A stretch of DNA of 5,096 bases from an uncultured Gammaproteobacteria bacterium. GTDB lineage: Bacteria; Pseudomonadota; Gammaproteobacteria; Pseudomonadales; Pseudohongiellaceae. The stretch covers positions 1-5,096 of the forward strand of contig CAIYIP010000319.1 of the NCBI GenBank assembly GCA_903926285.1, given 5' to 3'. Shown piece by piece: positions 1 through 5,096 of this stretch (positions are counted from its first letter, which is position 1; each line of letters opens with the position of its first letter). A program made the translations under genes and the position numbers. The notes under the pieces were generated by a model, which had not been told where the DNA came from, ran no database searches, and worked only from the letters and a program-made list of their open reading frames with translations.

Positions 1-1
1 C

Positions 2-1825
2 AGTCCTCATGAATTGCGTGATCTCGAGCTTGCGCAATTAACCGGGTTGGCAAAGGAGCTGCGCGAGTTTCTGCTGTATACAGTGGGTAAAACCGGCGGT
101 CATTTTGGTGCCGGGCTGGGCGTAGTGGAGCTGACGATAGCGCTGCATTATGTGTTCAACACACCTGATGATCGCCTGGTCTGGGATGTCGGGCATCAAA
201 GTTATCCGCACAAGATTCTGACGGGTCGACGTGAACGCATGCTCACGATACGGCAAGCCGGTGGTCTTGCTGCATTCAACAGCCGCAAGGAAAGTGAATA
301 CGATACGTTCGGTGTCGGTCATTCCAGCACCTCGATCAGTGCGGCGCTCGGGATGATGGTCGCTGCGGAAAAGCAGCACAGTAATCGCAAGGTTGTGGCC
401 GTGATCGGTGACGGGGCAATGACCGCAGGCATGGCATTCGAAGCCCTCAATCATGCCGGCGATCTTGGTAGCGATATTCTCGTCGTGCTGAACGACAACA
501 ACATGTCTATTTCGCGCAATGTTGGCGGGTTGTCGAGTTACTTCGCGCGTATGTGGGCCAGCAAGCCGTACAACTTTCTGCGTGATGGTGGCAAACGCGT
601 GTTGTCGGCCTTGCCGCCGGCAATGAAAGCTGCACACCGCGCAGAGGAATATATGAAAGGCATGGTGTCGCCTGCGACCATATTTGAAGAGCTGGGCTTC
701 AATTACTTCGGCCTGATTGATGGTCACGACCTGAATGGCCTCATCGAGATCCTGCGCAACATCAAGGATATGAAAGGTCCGCGTCTGCTTCACATCATTA
801 CACGCAAAGGCAAGGGTTATCGTCCTTCCGAAGAAGATCCTTATGGCATGCATGCGCTTAACAAGATTGTGCCGCAAGCCGAAAAACAGCGGACTGACAG
901 CGATAATGTTCCAACCTACTCCAGGGTATTTGGTGACTGGTTATGCGAAATGGCGGCAGCGGACGCAAGGTTGATGGCCATTACGCCGGCCATGGGTGAA
1001 GGGTCGGGGATGCGCGAGTTTGAAGATAAATATCCTGACCGATTTTTTGACGTAGCGATTGCAGAGCAACATGCGGTGACATTTGCCGCTGGCCTGGCCT
1101 GCGAAGGCCTCAAGCCTGTGGTCGCCATCTACTCCACGTTTCTGCAGCGTGCTTACGATCAGTTGATCCACGATGTAACGTTGCAGAATCTCGATGTATT
1201 GTTTGCAATCGACAGGGCTGGTCTTGTCGGTGAGGACGGTCCGACTCATGCCGGCAGTTTTGATCTGAGTTATCTGCGTTGTCTGCCCAATATGCTGATA
1301 ATGACCCCCAGTGATGAAAATGAAACCCGCGACATGCTCTATACGGGTTATCGGCATGGCGGGCCAGCAGCAGTACGTTATCCCCGCGGCAAGGCTACAG
1401 GCTGCAGCTTGAATAAAGTTTTAACGCACCTGGAGATTGGCAAAGCCCGCGTTGTGCGCAAAGGCCATGCTGTTGCCGTGCTGGTCTTTGGTACGTTACT
1501 GAAGGCAGCGCAGGAAGCTGCAGAAAAGCTTGATGCAACGGTAGTTGATATGCGTTTTGTCAAACCGCTGGATGTTGAGTTGCTGCAGCAGCTGGCGCAA
1601 TCCCACGCGTTGCTCGTGACTGTTGAAGAAAATGTCATCAAAGGTGGTGCCGGTTCCGGTGTGAATGAATTTTTGCAAGCCCATGCCCTGCAAGTTCCGG
1701 TACTCAATCTGGGCCTGCCTGATATTTTTCTTGAAAATGGCCGTGCACCCGACATGCTGGCGGAGTGTGGTCTCGACAGTAAGGGCATTGAAGCCAGTAT
1801 CAGGTCGCGTCTCGAAACGTTTTAA
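2..1825 (+). CDS. dxs: 1-deoxy-D-xylulose-5-phosphate synthase (5' partial)
   Basis: Cytoplasmic thiamine-diphosphate enzyme that condenses pyruvate and glyceraldehyde 3-phosphate to DXP, the first step of the MEP isoprenoid pathway and a precursor for thiamine and pyridoxal phosphate. The reading frame is open from the window edge: the first codons give SPHELRDL, which aligns with STQELRLL at E. coli Dxs residue 16, so about 15 residues and the true start lie upstream. The TTG at 14 is therefore internal. In E. coli numbering I see the substrate-site His49 (GGHFGAGLG), the ThDP/Mg motif GDG at 151-153 with Asn181 (NDNNMS), the catalytic Glu370 (DVAIAEQHAV), Arg420 and Asp427 (DRAGLVGEDG), and His431 (THAGSFD). 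The C-terminal transketolase domain (VDMRFVKPLD, then VEENVIKGGAGSGVNE) is complete. Nothing looks degraded. The stop is TAA. The same-strand ABC transporter gene follows after 104 bases with no clear terminator between, so cotranscription is possible. Confidence 0.97.
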   Translation, partial: SPHELRDLELAQLTGLAKELREFLLYTVGKTGGHFGAGLGVVELTIALHYVFNTPDDRLVWDVGHQSYPHKILTGRRERMLTIRQAGGLAAFNSRKESEYDTFGVGHSSTSISAALGMMVAAEKQHSNRKVVAVIGDGAMTAGMAFEALNHAGDLGSDILVVLNDNNMSISRNVGGLSSYFARMWASKPYNFLRDGGKRVLSALPPAMKAAHRAEEYMKGMVSPATIFEELGFNYFGLIDGHDLNGLIEILRNIKDMKGPRLLHIITRKGKGYRPSEEDPYGMHALNKIVPQAEKQRTDSDNVPTYSRVFGDWLCEMAAADARLMAITPAMGEGSGMREFEDKYPDRFFDVAIAEQHAVTFAAGLACEGLKPVVAIYSTFLQRAYDQLIHDVTLQNLDVLFAIDRAGLVGEDGPTHAGSFDLSYLRCLPNMLIMTPSDENETRDMLYTGYRHGGPAAVRYPRGKATGCSLNKVLTHLEIGKARVVRKGHAVAVLVFGTLLKAAQEAAEKLDATVVDMRFVKPLDVELLQQLAQSHALLVTVEENVIKGGAGSGVNEFLQAHALQVPVLNLGLPDIFLENGRAPDMLAECGLDSKGIEASIRSRLETF

Positions 1826-1840
1826 TCCAGGCCTTGCACA

Positions 1841-1898
1841 GTTGCGTAGCAATAGTTTCGTAACAGCAGTCTCGTAACAACTTGGTTCTGTAACAGCT
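1841..1898. repeat. Four tandem imperfect 14-base repeats (GTTnCGTAACarc)
   Basis: Four related 14-base units start at 1841, 1855, 1869 and 1885: gttgcgtagcaata, gtttcgtaacagca, gtctcgtaacaact and gttctgtaacagct. The first three abut, and the last is offset by two extra bases. Each core has partial dyad symmetry (GTT-N4-AAC, with one mismatch in units 1 and 3). They fill most of the gap between dxs and the ABC transporter and end about 31 bases before its start codon. They could be an array of binding sites for a dimeric regulator or a decayed small tandem duplication. The sequence alone does not decide between these. Confidence 0.6.
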
Positions 1899-1917
1899 GT
1901 ATAAATCGCAAGAAGCC

Positions 1918-1922
1918 AAAGG
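1918..1922 (+). promoter_or_regulatory. Ribosome binding site of the ABC transporter gene
   Basis: AAAGG lies 7 bases upstream of the ATG at 1930. This supports that ATG over the in-frame ATGs at 1963 and 1969 (residues 12 and 14 of the protein), which have no comparable purine-rich stretch at this spacing. Confidence 0.5.
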
Positions 1923-1929
1923 TTCCTCA

Positions 1930-3540
1930 ATGCCAAAACCCCAAGCAACTGACATATCCGGCATGGACATGAAGTGGCATGTAGTGCACATGCTCGTGCC
2001 ATACCTCATGGAATACAAGTTTCGGACTGCGATGGCGTTTGGGTTTCTTGGGCTTGCCAAGCTCGCAACAATCAGCTTGCCGTTTTTTCTCAAATATATT
2101 GTGGATGGTCTCGATAACCAGAATACTGAAACTGCACTTGTTGCGGTTCCAGTAGCGTTGATTCTTGCTTATGGAATTGCACGCTTCATGAATGTGCTGT
2201 TCAACGAATTGCGCGACACCATGTTCGGTCGCGTTACCGAACGTACCATCCGTCGTATCAGCCTCAAGACCTTTAATCATTTACATGGCCTGGATCTGGA
2301 TTTTCATCTCAATCGCCGCACGGGAGGTTTATCGCGCGATATTGAGCGTGGCACTTCCGGCATCAGTTTTTTGCTGCGATTCATGATCTTCAACATTATT
2401 CCCACGCTGTTCGAGCTGCTGGTGGTGATTGTGATTTTTCTTGCCAATTACGGACTGGCCTTTGCGGGAATCATATTTTTGGCGCTGGTGGTCTATGTGG
2501 TGTTCTCAGTAGTCGCAACTGAGCGCAGAACCCAATATGTACGTGATATGAACAAGGCGGATTCTGCTACTAACAATCGTGCTATCGACAGCCTGCTCAA
2601 TTATGAAACAGTGAAGTATTTCACCAATGAGCAATACGAGGCTGATCATTATGACCGAGAGCTCGCGACCTGGGAGGAAGCCAAACGCAACAGTCGCACC
2701 AGCCTGTTTGCATTGAATGGCGGGCAAGCCGCAATTGTGGCGATGTCAATGACCGCCATGCTCTGGCTGGCAGCGCGCGGCGTTGTTGCGGGCAGTATGT
2801 CGCTGGGCGATTTTGTGCTGATCAACACGTTCATGATGCAGCTGTTTATTCCGCTGAATTTTCTCGGCTTCGTATATCGCGAAATCAAGGGCGCGCTCAC
2901 GAACATCGAGAAGATGTTTGACCTCTTGAACGAAAAGTCGCGCATCACTGAAAAGACTGATGCTTTGCCACTGCATGCAGATCTCCCGGAAGTCGTATTC
3001 GACAAAGTCGATTTTCATTACAACGCTGAGCGCGAAATTCTCAAGGACATCAGCTTCCGCATTGCACCGGGTGAGAAAGTCGCGGTGGTTGGTGCCAGTG
3101 GTTCCGGCAAGTCTACGCTCGTTAAACTGCTGTTTCGTTTTTATGACTGCAATGGCGGGGGCATCAAGGTGGGTGGCGTAGATATTCGTGATCTACAAAT
3201 CACTTCCTTGCGCAAGGCGATTGGTATCGTGCCGCAGGATACCGTGCTGTTTAACGACACCATTTTCAATAATATTCAATACGGCCGCCCTGATGCGAGT
3301 GCAGAAGAAATCTGGGAAGCAATCCGTCATGCTCAGTTGAACGATTTCATCAAGCAGTTGCCCGAGGGTGCGCAAACGATGGTGGGTGAACGTGGATTGA
3401 AACTGTCTGGTGGAGAAAAGCAGCGCGTCGCTATTGCGAGAACCATTCTGAAAAAACCTGCCATTCTGATTTTTGATGAGGCCACTCTGCGCTCGACAGC
3501 AAAACCGAGCGCGGTATTCTTGAAGCCTTGCGCGATGTAG
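1930..3540 (+). CDS. Atm1/ABCB7-type ABC exporter, main part, frameshifted before the D-loop
   Basis: Inner-membrane half-transporter (membrane domain fused to ATPase) of the Atm1/HMT1/ABCB7 family, whose members export glutathione-linked sulfur, metal or persulfide species as homodimers. Predicted membrane segments lie near residues 31-56, 68-90, 150-195 (two) and 262-315 (two). Family hallmarks are TGGLSRDIERGTSGI (131-145), DSLLNYETVKYF (220-231), NGGQ (263-266, like the N-x-G-Q that contacts glutathione in bacterial Atm1) and NFLGFVYREIKG (310-321). The ATPase has A-loop Tyr364, Walker A GASGSGKST (388-396), Q-loop Gln436, signature LSGGEKQRV (492-500) and Walker B ILIFDEAT ending at Thr519, with catalytic Glu517. 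After Thr519 the frame is lost: 17 unrelated residues follow, then TAG at 3538-3540. As read, the product lacks the D-loop and H-loop and should not hydrolyse ATP. One base restored at 3485/3486 gives 610 residues, the usual family length. Exact substrate unknown. Confidence 0.9.
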   Translation: MPKPQATDISGMDMKWHVVHMLVPYLMEYKFRTAMAFGFLGLAKLATISLPFFLKYIVDGLDNQNTETALVAVPVALILAYGIARFMNVLFNELRDTMFGRVTERTIRRISLKTFNHLHGLDLDFHLNRRTGGLSRDIERGTSGISFLLRFMIFNIIPTLFELLVVIVIFLANYGLAFAGIIFLALVVYVVFSVVATERRTQYVRDMNKADSATNNRAIDSLLNYETVKYFTNEQYEADHYDRELATWEEAKRNSRTSLFALNGGQAAIVAMSMTAMLWLAARGVVAGSMSLGDFVLINTFMMQLFIPLNFLGFVYREIKGALTNIEKMFDLLNEKSRITEKTDALPLHADLPEVVFDKVDFHYNAEREILKDISFRIAPGEKVAVVGASGSGKSTLVKLLFRFYDCNGGGIKVGGVDIRDLQITSLRKAIGIVPQDTVLFNDTIFNNIQYGRPDASAEEIWEAIRHAQLNDFIKQLPEGAQTMVGERGLKLSGGEKQRVAIARTILKKPAILIFDEATLRSTAKPSAVFLKPCAM

Positions 3541-3761
3541 CAAGAGGACACACAAGCCTTGTAATCGCCCATCGCCTCTCTACGGTAGTGGATGCAGACC
3601 GCATCCTGGTGCTCGACAAGGGCCGGATAGTGGAAAGTGGTACTCACCAGGGCCTGCTCGCAAAAGATGGCCTGTATGCCAGCATGTGGCACATTCAGCA
3701 GCAGGAGCGCAGCAGGGAATTGATTGACCTGAGCCTTGAGCCTGCAGCTGCACTCGTTTAA
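3486..3761 (+). pseudogene. C-terminal remainder of the Atm1-type ABC exporter, in the shifted frame
   Basis: This is the end of the same transporter, read in the frame entered by stepping back one base at 3486. It begins TCT GCG CTC GAC (SALD, the D-loop that directly follows Walker B in ABC ATPases) and continues through ERGILEALRDVARG and the H-loop VIAHRLSTVVDADRI (His548 of the restored protein). It ends with the typical LDKGRIVESGTHQGLLAKDGLYASMW, here split only by description, and a short tail, stopping at TAA 3759-3761 followed directly by TAG. The TTG at 3528 is the Leu of EALRDV, not a credible separate start, and has no ribosome binding site. The coding sequence after the shift is intact, with no further stops or shifts. 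That points to a recent mutation or a sequencing or assembly error rather than a long-dead gene. Confidence 0.88.
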
Positions 3762-3787
3762 TAGGGCAATACCAAAGTGACAGACAT

Positions 3788-3820
3788 AAAAAAGGCCCGG
3801 TCAATGCCGGGCTTTTTTAA
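3788..3820. terminator. Bidirectional rho-independent terminator between convergent genes
   Basis: The stem GCCCGG (3795-3800) pairs with CCGGGC (3807-3812) around a TCAATG loop. It is flanked by six A (3788-3793) and six T (3813-3818), which can extend the stem past one bulged G at 3794. On both strands a T run follows the GC stem, so it can end both the plus-strand ABC transcript (stop at 3761) and the minus-strand transcript (stop at 3842). Confidence 0.9.
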
Positions 3821-3841
3821 AACTTTGTAAGCAGTAAACTG

Positions 3842-4648
3842 TTACAGACCTGCTGATTTTTCAAAGAACGGCAAGCCGAGGTCGTCATGCATGTCGAGCA
3901 GGAACTTGTTGTTTTCCTGGCACACATAATCAGCGAGTTCCTGGCCATCGGACCAGTCAATATCCCAACCAACAGTCCATGGTTTGCTGTAAGCACCTGG
4001 ATCATCAATTAATGATTCGTAATGTAAAACTTCCTTGAATGGACGTGAGAAGCGTTCAACGGTGTGCAGTTGGTCGGTATGCATGTAACCACCAAAATCC
4101 AGCCAGGTTTTTTCGTTGAAGCCTACGGTATCTACAACCAGAGTATCGCCTTCCCATTTGCCCGTGGAGTGGCCGAAATAGGTCAGGTTCAACTCATCAC
4201 CTTCTGGGTGTGGACGACCATCCATATGGATTTCGCGCCATACATGCCCGCCGCCTTCAAATATGAGCACGATACGGTCACGATCCTGGATGATTTCTAC
4301 AGGATATGGTGTGCCCATTGAACGGGGTCCACCGGGTGGCAAGCAAAAGCCTTCTGGATCGTACTTGACGCTGTTGCCCTTGTTGTAATCAAACATGGCC
4401 TTGGTCCAGGCCAGCATAGGAGGTTGCTCACCTTCTTTAGCGCCAGGCATTCTGACTGCGAAGTCGGTTACCCAAGGCAGGCTCCAGACGCCATTACCAC
4501 CAAAATCGATGGTGCCATCGGCAAGACGCGGTGACTCGGTGCGTGGTTGATCTTCAGCAGCAGGCGGTTGCGCCTGCACGGCTGTAATGGACTGCAGCGC
4601 AACTAATGTTGCAGCAGCAAGTAAAGTTTTCTTCCAACTAATTTGCAC
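3842..4648 (-). CDS. Exported protein of unknown function, DUF6152-associated family
   Basis: Predicted 268-residue exported protein with no known function. I place the start at the GTG at 4648 because AGGGGG lies 6 bases before it and the residues from there form a signal peptide: two lysines, a hydrophobic core LLAAATLVALQSITA, then VQA-Q with likely cleavage after residue 26. Extending to the ATG at 4723 would add 25 residues that overlap the upstream gene and bury the signal. The mature part resembles a family I recall as common, often multi-copy and unnamed in environmental bacteria, with LADGTIDFGGNGVW (42-55), CLPPGGPRSMGTPYPVEI (102-119), HVWREIHMDGRPHPEGDE (135-152), GHSTGKWEGDTLVVDTVGFN (159-178), HTVERFSRP (195-203), DDPGAYSKPWTV (215-226) and CQENN (243-247). 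Cys102 and Cys243 could form a disulfide. His and acidic residues are dense at 135-198, so metal or ligand binding is conceivable but unproven. It lies 59 bases downstream of the DUF6152 gene, probably in one operon. Confidence 0.85.
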   Translation of the reverse strand: MQISWKKTLLAAATLVALQSITAVQAQPPAAEDQPRTESPRLADGTIDFGGNGVWSLPWVTDFAVRMPGAKEGEQPPMLAWTKAMFDYNKGNSVKYDPEGFCLPPGGPRSMGTPYPVEIIQDRDRIVLIFEGGGHVWREIHMDGRPHPEGDELNLTYFGHSTGKWEGDTLVVDTVGFNEKTWLDFGGYMHTDQLHTVERFSRPFKEVLHYESLIDDPGAYSKPWTVGWDIDWSDGQELADYVCQENNKFLLDMHDDLGLPFFEKSAGL

Positions 4649-4654
4649 AATAAA

Positions 4655-4660
4655 CCCCCT
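4655..4660 (-). promoter_or_regulatory. Ribosome binding site that fixes the GTG start at 4648
   Basis: On the minus strand AGGGGG stands 6 bases before GTG. It is the best Shine-Dalgarno-like match in the 59-base gap and, with the signal peptide right after, decides the start of the downstream gene. Confidence 0.6.
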
Positions 4661-4707
4661 GGGAATGCGCGATTGCCAACTTTCCTTTTTTACTACTGTG
4701 CAGAGTA

Positions 4708-5094
4708 TTACTCTACAACGCATTCTTCTGCTGTAGGTGCGCTTTCATCTTCTACGAAATCGCGCTGGCTGGTGCCGGCAAACAGGCGCTGGCAGTTTTC
4801 AGCAATAATTACTGCCTGTGCATTGCCTTTGAAGCTGCCATCGCGGGCTTGAGTGCCTTTGATGATTACTTCTGTACCAACTACAAGAGTATTGCTGGTC
4901 CAGCCACGACGCATCAGCCCGTTAGGGCTGCCCATTACCATAGCCCATACTTCGATATCACCTATGTCAGTTTCAACTTCAACGTAGAAGTAGGTGTGCG
5001 GGGTGGTCCATTCAACTTTGGTTTCAACGCCATGGATCTGGACGGGCTTGTTGCCATCAAATTCAGCAGCAAAAGAGTGGTGATCCAGAACCTG
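4708..5094 (-). CDS. DUF6152 family exported protein (5' partial)
   Basis: The frame is open to the window end, giving 128 visible residues. It begins QVLDHHSFAAEFDGNKPV, continues with VETKVEWTTPHTYFYVEVE, VWAMVMGSPNGLMRRGWTSN, VVGTEVIIKGTQARDGSFKG and NCQRLFAGTSQ, and stops at TAA 4708-4710. The order HHSFAAEFD, then KVEWTxPH, then GSPNGLxRRGW, then G-x-V near the middle, then RLFAG near the end is characteristic of DUF6152 as I know it: small, mostly beta-strand, exported proteins of unknown function. The HHSF motif normally comes just after the signal peptide, so probably only about 20-25 residues (signal and start) are missing past 5096. The ATG at 4941 is internal. Unusual is the tail after FAGTSQ: about 18 residues, strongly acidic, with a cysteine four residues from the end. 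The next gene starts 59 bases downstream on the same strand. Confidence 0.87.
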   Translation of the reverse strand, partial: QVLDHHSFAAEFDGNKPVQIHGVETKVEWTTPHTYFYVEVETDIGDIEVWAMVMGSPNGLMRRGWTSNTLVVGTEVIIKGTQARDGSFKGNAQAVIIAENCQRLFAGTSQRDFVEDESAPTAEECVVE

Positions 5095-5096
5095 GG

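Noticed and set aside
14..16. TTG as the start codon of dxs
   Set aside because: The residues before it (SPHE) already align with E. coli Dxs residues 16-19, so the coding frame continues upstream past the window edge.
38..877. 279-codon open frame on the minus strand inside dxs
   Set aside because: It lies wholly antisense to a clearly conserved enzyme gene. Its translation is rich in His, Arg and Cys with no recognisable motif, as expected of a shadow of coding DNA.
1841..1898. CRISPR-like array
   Set aside because: The units are only 14 bases, mostly abutting, imperfect and without spacers of regular length. No cas gene is present.
1882..1905. Sigma-70 promoter made of TTGGTT (1882-1887) and TATAAA (1900-1905) ahead of the ABC gene
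   Set aside because: The two boxes are only 12 bases apart, too close for a standard promoter. The TATAAA might act alone with an activator, but the evidence is too weak to annotate.
941..2002. Further minus-strand open frames under the end of dxs and the gap after it (941-1357, 1378-1788, 1496-2002)
   Set aside because: They overlap one another and dxs, show no family motif, and have low-complexity Ser/Ala/Thr-rich or Cys-rich translations typical of antisense shadows.
3480..3540. Programmed -1 ribosomal frameshift joining the two parts of the ABC transporter
   Set aside because: The shift point (gcc act ctg) is not an X-XXY-YYZ slippery heptamer, and the A run at 3501-3504 is not in slippery phase. 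The shift falls inside a universally conserved ATPase segment where recoding would serve no obvious purpose. A lost base is simpler.

Overview
The window reads as ordinary chromosomal DNA of a proteobacterium, most likely a gammaproteobacterium. The main evidence is the first gene, whose product aligns closely with Escherichia coli Dxs from residue 16 to the end, including every catalytic residue checked. I cannot name the genus. No rRNA, tRNA, CRISPR array, insertion sequence or phage gene is visible.

Layout. (1) Positions 2-1825, plus strand: dxs, 1-deoxy-D-xylulose-5-phosphate synthase, missing only about 15 N-terminal codons at the window edge. (2) Positions 1826-1929: a 104-base gap with four imperfect copies of a 14-base repeat built around GTTnCGTAAC. 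(3) Positions 1930-3761, plus strand: an Atm1/ABCB7-type ABC half-transporter. It is broken by a single missing base at about 3485/3486, between the Walker B motif and the D-loop, so it appears as a 536-codon main part (1930-3540) and a C-terminal remainder in the next frame (3486-3761). Restoring one base gives a 610-residue protein of normal length. (4) Positions 3788-3820: a GC-rich hairpin flanked by A and T runs, able to terminate transcription from both sides. (5) Positions 3842-5094, minus strand: two genes for small exported proteins of unknown function, running toward the ABC gene. The upstream one is a DUF6152-type protein cut by the window end. The downstream one (3842-4648) is a 268-residue signal-peptide protein of a widespread uncharacterised family that I recall occurring beside DUF6152 genes.

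How they fit together. Dxs feeds the MEP pathway to isoprenoids and also supplies the DXP used for thiamine and pyridoxal phosphate. Atm1-type exporters handle glutathione-linked sulfur or metal species. The two genes share direction and may be cotranscribed, but a direct functional link is inference. The minus-strand pair looks like an independent two-gene operon for periplasmic or exported proteins.

The points most worth a second look are the frameshift in the ABC ATPase core, the 14-base repeat cluster between dxs and the transporter, and the uncharacterised DUF6152 pair. I found no clear sign of a wholly new system.
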